Positions 11,412 to 24,592 of a DNA stretch of 64,000 nt are shown here, in pieces. The stretch covers positions 312,637-376,636 of the forward strand of contig CAJNYU010001726.1 of assembly GCA_905331475.1 (NCBI GenBank), written 5' to 3'. Below the pieces are notes generated by a model. That model saw only the letters and a list, made by a program, of their open reading frames with translations, had not been told where the DNA came from and ran no database searches. Within the stretch, counting starts at the first letter, position 1, and the number at the start of each line of letters is the position of its first letter. The stretch is from Rotaria socialis. Its lineage: Eukaryota > Rotifera > Eurotatoria > Philodinida > Philodinidae. A program made the translations under genes and the position numbers.

Positions 11412-14400
11412 TGTCAGTAGTTTATTTTTCTGTGTTGCGAATAGTTTTCTTTTTGTTTTTGTTTCGTTAAAAAGTTTTTCTTTTTTTCGTTCGTCTATTA
11501 TTTATAAAAATATTCTGGGTCGTGAATTAATTCACTACATTAAAAAAATATACCAGTGCAGATATATGCTTCTTTATGATACAGTAGATTCAGCTGTTAA
11601 TGAAACAACGAATAGCTAACCTGGATGAATTAAAAACATCTAGTGGTTGAATTCACGAGTTTCATTTTATTTCTTATTTTTCTGTTACATATTCTTCTGT
11701 TGATTCAGGTCATGTCTCGACAGTTATATAAACAACATTTTCTCTTATTACAAATATTTTGAAACTTATTCACAAAGAATTCAATGAATAATAGTTACTT
11801 CTAAAAATAACAATAGATAACAGTAGAAAACAATGCTGGATAGTATCTTTTCATTTGGAAAATAGTTCAATAGGTTCGTTAGTCGATAGTTTCTACTAAT
11901 TATTTTTTAGATTCTCATTTTTCTATTTGAAACACTCTTATCACCATAGGTATTATTTCGAAAGCAATATCCAAATTTTTGCAAAAGTATCTATTGATAC
12001 TATTTTTAAACTTCGATTTGTTAACAATATAATATTCTCAGTTTTAGCATTGAATTGAGAATTATTTCTGACAAAATAGTGTATTGACATTTATCAAAGA
12101 AGATAATATATTCTCTTCTGAATAAGAACCAGATGAGAAGCTTTATTACACTGCAACATATGCATACTAAGGATGAACGAAATGTTACAACTAGAAAATA
12201 GATGATTATGAATGTCACATATATTGATATAATCTATCTATATACAGGAGGCATAAAAATAATATATTGATATTGTCAATTGTTCATCTTTTCTGTAGTC
12301 AAGCATTCGAAATGAACATGATGTCCGGAGTTTTTAAATTGATTACCTCTCAAGCAAAATCTAGAGCAACATATGAAACTTTTTTTTTCAATTTTCTCGC
12401 ATGTTTATATCAAAAGATCTTAAAAATATAGCTTTGACAATTCTTAAGCTGTATACAAATGAAATATGAAAATTTGTACTACTGACAGAAAGGAAATGAT
12501 ATATGATATAAATTATTTTGTACTAATGATTCCAAAAACAACAAAAAATCTCTCGGAAGATTTTTCTTTTCATTTGAATAACTTCTGGAAAAAATTGATT
12601 TTAAATTACCATATTTATTTCAAAATACATCTTGTTTTTCAAGATCATGAATAGAAAATATTTTAAGAAATTGAACCTATCAATATTTCTGACTTTCTTA
12701 AAACCACTTATCAAATTTGTCGAGTTACTTTGTTTTTCTGGAAAAAACTTTTCAAGTAAAAACTATGCAAATGGATTGGTCACAATTGAAAATATTGACT
12801 ATTCAATAGAACAGAACAGAGCAGAGCAGAGTACTTCTACACAGTATGCACTACACATTGTGTAGAAACACTCAGTGTATTGGGTTAATGTTAAAACAGT
12901 GACGGTGGAGTGATTGAAACCCGTGAGGATTGAGCATCACCCAAATTCCAGGAGATGACGCTCATCTTCACTTGATATCGAAGTGAATATGAATATTTTT
13001 CATTCTCAGTTTGTTAGCTTAAGTATCTAACCCATCCAAATACATATTCTCATAAATGTCTCTGTTATAAAGTGATTCACTTATCGCTGGTGTTTTTTTA
13101 CTTCTCTTTTATCGTACAGATGATACAAACTCATTTAAATATCTATTTTTTTGACGCGCATATGTTACTGAGGAAATTAAAATCTAGAACTAGCTGACTT
13201 TGAAATCTTCATCTTTTCTTATAAAATGTAGAGGAGAAACAGCAAGATTTTTTTCTCAGCATAGCGCAGATTAACATTTTAATTTCCCCTGTAACATATA
13301 CAAAGAAGAGACAGGTTATACTGAACTTCAATGAAAAGAAGACTTATATTCTGCTTTATATTTTGAAAAATTCGACGGAAGGAAAACATTATGAGCTTTA
13401 CTTGGCTTAATGATATTCCGCCGCCTCTGGTATACGATACGAGAAAAGCTTACCCTGTAGTAGTAAACCTCTAAATCGAGCAGAAAGAGAGATATGATCG
13501 AATCAAAATGATGTCGCCAGACAATGCAATTTCTTCCAAATATATATATATTTGTCCACCCACCCATCCATCTACGGGAAAATGCATTAGTTGGTCCATG
13601 AACGATCCAATGAAATGTATGAGAAAAATTTGAAATTTCCTAGTTAAGTAAACAAAAATGTGTAATTACGTTAATTGTGTATTCTAATTAGTTAAATCAT
13701 ATGCCGGTGGGAAAAAAAACTAACAATGATCATTCTCTCAATGTTTGACTTGGTTCCGAGCATAAGTTAACACTGTCCTCATTAGTGCAAGTCTACACTT
13801 TGGGGAAAACGCTTCAAGTACTTACTCATCGTGCATATATATATATATATATTAACTAATATTGATTTTTTTGTATTCTGATGAAGTACTTTAGCAGGTC
13901 TCCAGTGATTTTATTCTAAAAATCCTTTTCAATAGAAAAAAAACATTATATTAGTAATCATTGCTATTTACAAATACTAATAGGAAGTTTGTGTTTGTTT
14001 TCAGATAGATGCGCTCAGACTAGTTATTGCAAAAATCGAGGTTACTTAGTTACATCAAGATAATCTGACTTGAAGTACGTATCAATTTTTTATATTTTAC
14101 CAAGGATAATTGTCACTTTATTAAATTTATGTGTTGATATCCTATATCATAGACATCCAATCAGTGTTCTATTTGATTATAGATATACATTTGATTATAA
14201 TGTTTGCATGAACTTATTAGAATAAAACTATCTTATTCGTCATACTGATACGTATCATTTTTTTCGAAAAGATTCAGTTAAAATTGAAAGTGAAATGTTC
14301 ATATAAAGAAGAAAGTTGTTAATTGGCGTTATAGAAGAAAGAAAAGCAACACCTTTCATTAAGAATTGACGCTGCCATATTGATCGATTATATTTATCTA

Positions 14401-15415
14401 AGAGTTGTATATTAATTTAAAGCATATATTTCATCGTAATATTCAATCTTTTTCTATTTTTATCTAGTATGTTTTATTTTATACAGATGTATGCATAAGA
14501 ATATTCTCACTTTTGTTATTTATTCTGAAAAGTAAACAACAATCAATCAATTATTTTTCTAAACATATACGCATACTTACAACTAAGATAATCAAAATAC
14601 CATTGTTTACGATGTTCTCTCTGTTATTCTTTTATTCGAGTATGTATATATTACAAAAGCGAATCTTATTTGATCCCTTTCTTTTTCAAGGATATGATGC
14701 CGATACAATACTTTGTAATTTGCAACTGTTGATCTAGAGTTATTTATTTATCACACAAAAAGAAACTAAATACAAATACATTCTTTCCATTCTTTCCATT
14801 GTTTCACATTTTCTCGCAATAGTAGATATTCCGATATAGCACTTTCTTTTTCTTTTCTCTCTCATGTTACTCATCCTATTACGTATACATTTATATACAC
14901 TATACAATGGCTATGAAATGTGAAAGACTCACTGAAACATCGATAGCTGTTCAATTATTTGTTGTCATTTGCTGCTACGTATACATCTGCGCACATCAGA
15001 AAACGATTATTTTCTCATTTATAATGTTGAATCGTAAAATTGATTGTCATTTACTTTATGCGATATCTAGGTAAGCAAGCAAATAATAGCCGTACAAAAA
15101 GAAACGTGTGAGGTAAATGAACACAACGCCTTTTCAATCATCTGTAGCTAGTATACAAAATGAATTGAAATAGAAATTCGAAACATATATCTTCTCTAAC
15201 AAAGTAAATTGCCCCATCGAATTTGAGTGACCTCGTTATTTTTGCTTTTTCTATCGTTCTTCTTCTTCTTTTTTTATTATCTGATAAATCATATAATTTA
15301 TTTATCTATGCTACTTTAATATATTTATGTACTGTTCATTGTAAGCAAATGTTTGTTTGATGATCTTTACTATTTTAGATAAACTATCCATTGATTTATT
15401 CATTTGACAACATCG
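11412..15415. other. Four-kilobase interval with no recognised gene
   Basis: Short frames (12021-12218, 12466-12865, 13328-13567, 14513-14737) show no domain, signal or splice-consistent partners. It contains AT dinucleotide runs (for example near 13838-13850) and a small run of CAGAG-type repeats near 12815-12830. The 3' UTR of the LDLa receptor and the 5' flank of the CCDC9-like gene must lie at its ends. Confidence 0.4.
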
Positions 15416-17126
15416 ATGGATGGAGCATCGTCCATATCCACAATTGATCAAAAGATGGCTGAAATGCGCATAAAAAATTTGGAACTACTTAAACGTCATC
15501 AAGTTTGTACTTGAATACATGCTAATTGTTTGTTTGGAGTGCGTATAAAAACAATCCACTTAAGGCCGTACGAGCGGAAGAGAAAGAGAAGAGAGCATAT
15601 GAGAAGTCCGACGATTGATATTTGTTGGTTAAGAGGTCTGTTCTTTCTCTTTTATACTCAACATGTTCTCGAATGTCTTCGTAAGAGGAGAATTTGTTTT
15701 TTTGACAGTTTCGTTCCTTTCTTCTTCGTCGTCTTCTTTCGCTTCTAGCAGAGAATAAACGTGTACATAGAACATGGGATATAATAGACTTTCAATAGGC
15801 GCCGTTGCGGCAACTTGTACATTAGTAACGAGCGTGATTGCGTGCCTCAAATACATTTTTTACTCTCGCTTACCGCATTGCCTTTTTATAGTTGGTTATT
15901 TCTTATGAAGTTGTGTGTTATTTATTGTGTGCATGTTTTGATAGAGGTGTCAATCTGAGTAAAAAGAACTAGATACATATGTTGTAGTCCACAAAGTCGT
16001 TCGTTTGTTCTTTTCATGTTTACTTGTGTGATTATATTTTTTGAAGGAAATCGAAGAAGACCGACAACTAGCAAAACGATCAGGTGCAGTCACAACACTA
16101 ACGAAAGTTGAATCGACAGAAGAATCGACAATAGCAATGCGTGGTGTAAGTTACTGAGCATTCATATCTAAATTTTGTTTTCTTATCAAAACTTTATAGA
16201 CAACAAAAAATCGTGGTCGAAACATAGTAGCTCAACAAAATTTTCAGGTATTTTATTTTTATATCGTGTTTTATTGTCTACTTTAAAATGATGACTTCAT
16301 CTATAGAAAAATCCATACGAACAATCACATCGACCACCGGTGCGACGAAAATTCGAAAATGTAAACACTTCAAAATCGTTTCAAATTAATAAAAGCTTTA
16401 TATTCATTAAAAAGGATCGTACTGATGTTCAACCACAACGTGTTCAACGAGTTGATTACAATCGTTTAAAACGTGAACGAGCTCAAGAAGTTGTTAATCA
16501 ACAATACAGTGATAGCTCCATCAATCCTGAATTACTAGAATATGCATATCCATTTTGTCAGCGATCAGAAAATCATCATGGTAAGATTTAATTCTAGTTG
16601 AAAGTTTCTTCATTTAAAAAGTATAGAAATGTAATAAAAACATTTTTTTCTCAAATGTTTTATTGGAATTTGATGAAAAAAAAACATTTCATTTAAAGAA
16701 TTAAGAGAATTTATCCTAATATTAAAAATAAAACCGAAAAAATGATTATGGAATTAATATCTGTGCGTAGATGCCGACGAACCGGCACATGCAAACAAAA
16801 TTGTCATTATAAACACTCAAGGTAGGTAATAGGCTCTTTGGTTGCTCATGGAATGAATAGCTACCCTTTTTTTTTCGATTATCTTATATTTTTTCCATAG
16901 TGCTTTTTCCTTTTGTCTTTTTCTTGCGGTTGACATTGCATGATGCTATTGAGGGTGCTTTTTAATCAGCTGATTGAATGCCTTGAAACCTCATATACGA
17001 CATGTGTATATGATATACAGATATATAAATATATATATATATATAATGATAAATGGTAGATATACCTGGATGATCGATGTGCACGTTTTTGCCGTCTTCG
17101 CCGATGGACGAAAAGAAAAGAGAAAC

Positions 17127-17167
<41 letters not shown>

Positions 17168-18565
17168 GAGAGAAAAAGACGATAGGCGACATTATACTGT
17201 ATATTGCGTGTATATGCATACTTTACACTATTAGCAGCAGTAGAAGACAAACGATAGGGAGACACACCAATGCACACTTTGTTATAGACCATCGTTTTAA
17301 TTAGAATCAACAGTAAACGCCCAATAAGTAAGCAAATTATCTTTTGACCAGTGATTTTATTTTTGTGCTCAGTTACTTTCTGATCATTTTCAAAAAAAAG
17401 ACCTTACTATCGAAGGTTAGTGTTTTACTATGGTTTAGTTAGTCGGATAATTGCATGACTGATTTTTTTTCTTTTCTCGTATTTCTTGTTCATTTGCGTA
17501 TGTGCTCACTGATTAACGTTTATTTCCAGTTTATTTCTTCTTATAATATAAAAATTTATATTTTAATCGTCAAATTTTAGCTACTCGTGCTGGCAGTGGA
17601 AGTTTTAATCAACAACAGCAACGAATTCAAGAACCAGGACAACGTCGACGAGAAGGTAAAATTATTAATGATTTCATGGTATTAAAGAAACAACACCTTT
17701 TGAAATCAATTTATTTATAGAGAGAATGCGTCGATCAGCAATGCATAATAATGGTTATTCAGGAGAGAACTCTGAGTTTCATTTAGATATGCCCCAAATA
17801 CCAATGTGGCAAAATAGTTCACTACCACCTCCAATTCATGTACAACTCTTGCCAACAAATCTTAATGGTCAACATTCAAGCATGGATCATTTTATTAATA
17901 ACGGTGGTGATCAACTGGATCGTAAGTATTTCTCCTTTAATCATTGAAATCTAATAATGTTTTGTTTTAAATCTATTTTTTCTTAAGAATCTATGTATCC
18001 TCATAATTTTATGTATCCATCACCAGCTCAATCTTCATCGTTTAACGGAAATGGTCCTATTTATTTTGCTCATCCACCTTCACCTATGTCTAGTGGTCCA
18101 CCGTCTTCACAAACATCGCAATCTCATTTTCATCAATATATTCCAACACGTACATTTGAAAATTCTAATCGTCATCAATTTCATCATCCATCTCAATTTC
18201 AACCATCATCCATGTTTCAACCTCCTGTTCTTCCTCCTACACAATTATCAACTCCCTCATCTTCAACCTCTCATATACATCAAGAACAAGAAGATTCGTG
18301 TGTCGATTTACCACCACGATTTCGTCGTCTGCAACAGACAGATCAAGAAAATCAATATTCTAAACAACGTCCAATGTCGGGTGATTTCGAACATTTACAC
18401 AATTCTTCGTCACGCTTAAGTAATGATAATCGTTTTCAATCACGTCCACAATCATTTTATGATTTTTCATCTCAACAACAAGCGAATAATAACTTTTTTC
18501 GTTCATCAAATCATAATAATCATTATCAAAGAAATAATAACAACAACCATAATAATAATAATAAC

Positions 18566-18596
<31 letters not shown>

Positions 18597-19842
18597 TTCT
18601 TCCACTTGCTGCATATTTGAATACGAACGATCGTTCATATCAAAACGAAAATATCAATAATCATAATTATTGGGGAACATCATATCAACGACGACGGACA
18701 ACAAAACCACGAACATATCATCAAGATAAACATCAATTTCCCTTATCATTATATGATCCTCGTCAATATGGTTTTGACAATAATTATCAACGAAAAAATG
18801 ATTCGAATAATCGACCAAAATTAAATCGACATAACATCAATAATTCTGCAGTAAATGATTCCAATGATATTGATCTTATTGAAGAATGGTGGGAAGATGA
18901 TAATACTGAATTAATAGGAACTGATCAATCAACAGCTAATATTGATTCTCAAATAACCACAGCAACAAAAAAACTAATAACAGCTACAGTAGATGATAGT
19001 GGAAATAGTTCATTATCGACAAGTATACATTTAAAAGAATCTATACTAGATGACGATGACGAAAATAATACATCAACAAATGATTTTATTAGTCCACCAT
19101 CGGATGTATCCACAACAGACAGTGAGAAAATATTTTTCAATGAACAAAATTTTATTGTTCTTAACATTATTTTTTATAGGTAACATTATTGAATCACTTG
19201 ATCAACTTCAACAGCAACTGAAATTAGAAGAAGACGTAGAAAAACAATTAGCATTAGAAAATGATTTCATTGATAATGAATTTTTATCATTCAATAAAGA
19301 AGTATGTATTATTATCATTATTATCATTTGTTATTTATAATAAAACCAAAATAATTAATATTATCTATCAGCCGACGACATATGATACAGCTCATTTTTT
19401 GCAATGGGCAAAAGAAAAATTTAGAGAGGAATTAGCAGTTCGTCTTACAGCTCAGGTATAGTGAAATGAGCATGATGTTTAAAAAAAATCAAATGGAAAG
19501 GATTGACACTATTATGATTACGCTCTTATTCGCATGTTGATTCGTTTTGCATGGCTATCTAAAAATGATCAATTTCTTTTGATAACAGAAAAATGTAGTT
19601 TTATATTTGTTTTTTAATTTCAGGAAATTGAACAACATGACGCTGTAACAACGGACGACGACGACGATGATGATGATAATATTGTTGTAACTAGGAATGT
19701 TATTTCTGAAAAATTCCATATTGATCAAACAACCGATGAAGATCATGATAATCATTTTGATAGTAGCACTGAACTCGAAGATGATCTTCATGCTAAATTA
19801 ACAATCGAAGAAGATACAACGAAATCAGTTGTTGTTGAATGA
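15416..19842 (+). CDS. CCDC9: CCDC9-like coiled-coil, low-complexity protein
   Basis: Eleven exons (15416-15502, 16047-16145, 16200-16247, 16307-16580, 16771-16821, 17581-17655, 17721-17921, 17988-19121, 19180-19301, 19372-19455, 19624-19842) keep phase throughout and give 797 residues. The N-terminus (IKNLELLKRHQ joined to EIEEDRQLAKRSG across the first intron) matches the short coiled coil that defines the CCDC9/CCDC9B family; the rest is family-atypical. Residues about 150-600 are disordered, rich in His, Gln, Asn, Pro and Ser, with an Asn run encoded by AAT/AAC repeats at 18536-18594. The C-terminal region has a second helical segment starting ESLDQLQQQLKLEED, then an acidic Asp run. In mammals the family is linked to exon-junction-complex RNA binding; here function is inferred from the N-terminal motif only. 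Confidence 0.75.
17131..17173. repeat. (GA)n microsatellite in an intron
   Basis: An almost pure GA/AG dinucleotide run inside the large intron (16822-17580) of the CCDC9-like gene. It generates spurious Arg/Glu and Leu/Ser open frames on both strands. Confidence 0.95.
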
Positions 19843-20107
19843 AATCCGGACAGAAATAAATCTGTGTCATTCATTTTAACATTTTTATCTTGTATGCAAG
19901 CGTTTTTAGCAAAAAATAAGATTTATTGTTTATTGTTTTTATGTTTTTTTCATTTTGTAAACACGATGATCACTGTCCTAAAAAAAGGCATATTTACATT
20001 CAACAGTGAATATTTATTCTGATTCTTAGTAAAAACTAAGAAACATAAAGATTATCATTTGGCTGAGAAAAATGTGGATTCAGTTTTTGTCTCTATAGAT
20101 ATGAAAT

Positions 20108-21553
20108 ATGTCTCTTACTCTGAATGATATTGATTTGCCATTGGTTGTTGAAGAAAAGCTTCGTCGAGGTTGATTTTTTTCATATAATCGTATTCACTAT
20201 GCATAAATATATATTTTGTATCCAAATCGTATGTTTAGTTTATGGTGCAAAGTATTCTCTAAAAAATGTCTTGGAATTGGATCCCGACGAGTTGATTCGT
20301 ACAACTCGACTGAAAAATCAAGATATTGATCTCGCATTACAATGTATTTCAAATACATTTTATCCTTTTACGAGACGACAAATGTCTGGTGTGTTTTTCG
20401 TAATATAAAGAAAAATTTATTGTATTCAATTATGAAATATTCTATCTATAGTTTGGCAAATGACAGAAAAGGAACGTGATTTGATAACAACATTTTCCAC
20501 AGGTTGTCCAATAATTGATGACACTCTCGGTGGTGGAATTCGTCTTGGTCAAATAACTGAATTGTACGGTGAAAGTGGATGTGGAAAAACTCAATTATGT
20601 ATTCAAATGTCATTGGAAGTTCAACGAACATTTCGAGCTCGAGGACAAGAAGCTAGTGAGTTCTTTTTTATAGTTTAATACTGATTTTTCTTTTTTACAT
20701 CTTCTAATAGAGGTAGTTTATATCAATACAGAATCTCATATTGAAAAAATTGATAAACGATTAAAACATATTTCTTACTACCGTGCAAAAGCTGACAAGC
20801 CATTTAATATAGCTGATGCTCGATGCTTACAACAGCATTTTTTTGATAATATTTATATTGATATTATTCGGCATTATGTACATAAATTCTTAGTTTCTAC
20901 TTAGTATTTAAAATTTCATTTTTTGTATTAGCGTCATTTAGAAATGACACTTGTTGAGCGACTTCCTCTTTTACTTAACCGTGAACCAAGCATTCGATTA
21001 ATTATCATTGATTCATTGGCTGCTCTTTTTCGTTCTGAAGATATTTTATTTGAACATCACACGAAAGCAAATACTCTACAATATTTGGGGTTCGCTATGC
21101 ATACACTTTGTCATCGATATAATCTTGCAATTGTGTGCGTCAATCAGGTATGTGCTTATATATATATATATTTTTTTTTTTTCTAGAAGATATTTTACTG
21201 TGCTTGTATTTTTTCTAATGTTGCTACATTTTTAGGTGCAAACTCAATTTAGTCAAATCTATGATGGTTCTTTAGTATCTCAGTCGATGACACTAGCTCC
21301 AGCATTAGGTCTTACTTGGGCATTTATTGTTCATTGCCGAATAAAATTGAGTAAAACTGAAAATATTGAAGAACATCATCCAGATTCTCAACAATCCCAA
21401 ATTGTTTTTGATGAACATAAAGCAACAACAAGGATTAAAACAAATTTGGTCCATTTACGTTCATTATCAGTTGATTATTGTTATCATATTCCTAAATTGA
21501 ATCGATGCAATTATTTTATTGTCGATAAAGGTGTATTTGGTAGTCGAAATTGA
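20108..21553 (+). CDS. XRCC3: RAD51 paralog, XRCC3-like
   Basis: Six exons (20108-20168, 20239-20388, 20452-20655, 20711-20877, 20932-21147, 21236-21553) give 371 residues, close to the usual 350 of XRCC3. An N-terminal helical region (about 1-70) precedes the FSTGCPIIDDTLGGGI segment. Walker A is GESGCGKT at 110-117, and Walker B is the hydrophobic strand ending in D221 within IIIDSLAALFRSE. The later VCVNQV and the PALGLTWA motif are typical of XRCC3 rather than RAD51 or DMC1. XRCC3 pairs with RAD51C and acts in RAD51-dependent homologous recombination and Holliday-junction processing in the nucleus. Other RAD51 paralogs are the alternative assignment. The first donor (GTTGAT) is weak but keeps phase. 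Confidence 0.83.
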
Positions 21554-23751
21554 TGTTATTAGATGATTTTTTCTATTTTTGTTTTTCTTTTTGAAAATTA
21601 GATAAATTTTACATACAGATTTATAAAAGAAAAATTCATTCTTAGTTGTAATGATCTTCGGTTATTATATATTTTTTTCCATAAAGAATGATCGTGATGA
21701 CAATAGTAGATGTTCACATTCATGCTACGTGTATCTAGTACTAAATAGCGATGATATTAATTGAGCTCTGAATATTGCAAAGAAATCCATCAGACATTAT
21801 TCTCTTTATAATAAAAACTAATTAGCATATTAAAGTAACCAAAGAAGTATGTTGCACTATTGTACATGTTGATATTGAAATTAAAATTTTTCCCTAAGAT
21901 ATCTTCATCGTAACGATTCAGCTAGCTTATCATTCAAATATAGAAGAACAACTGAATCTGATCTTGTCTTATACTGATTTATAAATATTTAAATAGTTCT
22001 AACTGAAAGCTGAGCAAAAACAAAACTTCAATTTCTGTTACAATCACAGCCTGTTTTACCCGTAACCTATTTTCAAAAAAAATTTTTTTTCTACTGCAAA
22101 CCACTCATTATCTTTCAGATATTTATTAAAAACAGCGATGTATTCGTGTAGATACCTAAGTAAAGTTAGAATCGTACATTTTAATCTATAGATCATGAAA
22201 TGAGTGTACCTAAGACTTTGTAAATAACATATCCGACTTTGATGGCTATGTGACTATTATTAAGGATTATAATCAATTTAAAAATTATTGACTTCCTCCA
22301 TAAGATATCTACAATTCAATGTAAAGCTGAAGACACATTCAATGATCCATTAAATAGCGACAATATTCAAAATTATAAGAAAATTTAGGTCACAAAAAAG
22401 ACATTGCAACAGCAGTTCTCAAAAGACTAGTCTACAAAAACTCTTCAATGTATGAGTTCGACAATACTTTGAATAACAAGATGATCTTTTGGAGCTAAAA
22501 CGTAAAAGAATAAGGTGCCGTAATAAATAGATGAGATATGATTTCAGACTGTAATTATAAAATGAATTTCATAACAAAGATTGCATTTAAGTTGAGTACA
22601 ATCATTTGAAATAGCTTTTACTATTGAGGAACAGTTATGAATGTCATTTGATTCACGTCTAAAACAATATATAATAAAAACAAAACTTTCAATTAATCTA
22701 TAATCATTTTTATTTGGTTTAATGAAAGAATTTTTTTAAATTTATTTATTCATATCTATTTAATAATTCATGAAGAAAATGTTGCTTTCCATCTAAGCCA
22801 TCATTCTATTGAAATAAGTAAGCATAATGAATCAGGTTTTGATGTTAAATTATTTTAAATCATTCTTGAATGTGTGAGTGGGTGTGTGGATGTGGGTTAT
22901 TTCTGTATCAACAAACCACACCCACACACCAACGATTATAAAACAGATAGTGCACATAGATGGTCCTTCTCAAAAAAATTCGTCGCAAAGATATCACAGG
23001 AATAACAATAACAACAACAATGGACACATAGATCGAGCATAGAAACGTTCAAACAAATAATATGATTAATCTGAAGCTGTTAGAGCATAAATTGCATGTC
23101 TAATAATGAAAGAATTAAACAGTTTGAAGTTTCGATTTAATGAAAAGTATAAAGTACGAATAATTCTCAGTAGGTGTCCTCTTGATACTTTGTTTTTCTT
23201 TCAAAGTGTAAAATAGAGTATCAATCAAAGTTCACAAGCATCATGGATTCTTTGCTATCACTGTGGATCCTTGCTATTAGAAACATTGCTGATTCAACAC
23301 TTCTTTTAGATCGTGTTTCGCAAAACTAACAGGATGAAAATTAAGTTTTTGGTTTCTGTATATTACTTTTCGTCATACAACAGTCCATTACAATGATAAT
23401 ATTTACGTAAAAAAATATATAGTAATTCATGCATTTTACTTCCATTAGACGAATTCAACAAATGTGACGAATGTTGTTACGCGTTCTTCTTCGAAGATGC
23501 AAAGCAAATAATTTTACTTTTATTTTTCGAAAAAAATTTTTTTTTCTTGATAATATTTAACAATATTGAAAACTAAAAAAATCAATACTCGTAATGATTT
23601 TAGATATTTTGAAATATTCACAAATTAGAGTATATTGTAATTACACGTGACTGACATCTAGCGCTATATATATCATAAATAGTACACTAGGATAGTCCAA
23701 TAGAAAATTCCAAAGCAAAGAGAGAGAACGAAACGAACGGTCAAATAAAAA
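21554..23751. other. Convergent intergenic interval
   Basis: Lies between the 3' ends of the XRCC3-like gene and the minus-strand unknown gene. No coding region is supported. It holds a TG-rich hairpin with telomere-like words at 22881-22930. Confidence 0.45.
22871..22930. repeat. TG-rich imperfect hairpin with TGTGGG words
   Basis: Left arm 22881-22898 (GGTGTGTGGATGTGGGTT) pairs with right arm 22914-22930 (AACCACACCCACACACC) with one mismatch and one bulge, around a loop of about 15 nt. Both arms contain TGTGGG or CCACAC words like those at 5331-5350. Confidence 0.6.
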
Positions 23752-24486
23752 TCAAAAATATCGTTCAAACTTTTTTGATCCAAATACAATTGTTGCTTTA
23801 TTTGGTTTGTAAAAATTTGTTTTATCTAACAGAATGTAAGCAGCATGCTTTTTATTTTCGAGTGGTTCGAAAATAGTTAATAGTGATTTCCATTCCATAT
23901 CTTTATCAACAATTGAAAATTTAATACGATCTAATATATAAAAGAGAATCATATAACCATAAGTTGAAAATTCCCATAACAACATAAGTGCTCGAGTACA
24001 ATCAATTGTTTCACACATATTTAAAAGTTCGAGCAGAACAAGAATTTTTAATCGAATATTATTAAAATATTTCAATATTTGAATAACTAATTTGATTGGT
24101 ATTTGTGAATTTAAATTAATGTCATTAAGACGACATATAATGAAAGCAACGAGACGAGATTCTTCATTTGAAATATCTTTAAAATCGTCCAGAAGTTCAA
24201 ATAGTAGTGAAAAGAAATAAGATGTATCCCATAGTTCATTTCCAAAATGTTGTTCACATCCAAAATAAATCACATGAGGCATCGAATGAGTAGACAATAT
24301 CGACATTTCTTTATTATTCGATTTACTTGATAAAGATATAGATAAACTTGAATGTCGTCTAGGTTTTATCTGCTCTCTAGGATGAAAAATAGTATCATCA
24401 ATGAATGCTTTCATATATGCATAAAATAACATCATACTGTTGAGATTCGGACTGTTGTTCTGTGCTTGATAACTGAACGGATTCAT
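23752..24486 (-). CDS. Uncharacterised single-exon protein
   Basis: An uninterrupted 244-codon frame from ATG at 24486. I do not recognise the family. Residues about 85-240 are predicted helical with alternating hydrophobic and charged residues (for example SYFFSLLFELLDDF, LKILVLLELLNMC), which could form an alpha-solenoid; there is no signal peptide. The Ser/Lys-rich stretch at 40-65 looks disordered. Length without a stop in an AT-rich region, and its position only 106 bp from the divergent NCAPD2 start, support a real gene sharing a bidirectional promoter. The C-terminal end (KKFERYF) is abrupt. Confidence 0.6.
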   Translation of the reverse strand: MNPFSYQAQNNSPNLNSMMLFYAYMKAFIDDTIFHPREQIKPRRHSSLSISLSSKSNNKEMSILSTHSMPHVIYFGCEQHFGNELWDTSYFFSLLFELLDDFKDISNEESRLVAFIICRLNDINLNSQIPIKLVIQILKYFNNIRLKILVLLELLNMCETIDCTRALMLLWEFSTYGYMILFYILDRIKFSIVDKDMEWKSLLTIFEPLENKKHAAYILLDKTNFYKPNKATIVFGSKKFERYF

Positions 24487-24592
24487 TTTCCATTAAAGAG
24501 AAAACAAGATAGACGTAGTTTGTGATTATAATAATGGCGCTTTTGTTCAATTTTAGATGTAATAAATAGATAATTAATAAAATTCCATCATT
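24487..24592. promoter_or_regulatory. Likely bidirectional promoter
   Basis: Only 106 bp separate the start codons of the minus-strand unknown gene and the plus-strand NCAPD2 gene, so both promoters and 5' UTRs must overlap here. No defined motif was identified; this is inferred from spacing. Confidence 0.5.

Noticed and set aside
16962..17310. Four frames of 75-114 codons on both strands
   Set aside because: Produced by the GA microsatellite within an intron.
18360..18638. Tyr-rich minus-strand and Ile/Thr-rich plus-strand frames
   Set aside because: Shadows of the AAT-repeat (poly-Asn) exon of the CCDC9-like gene.
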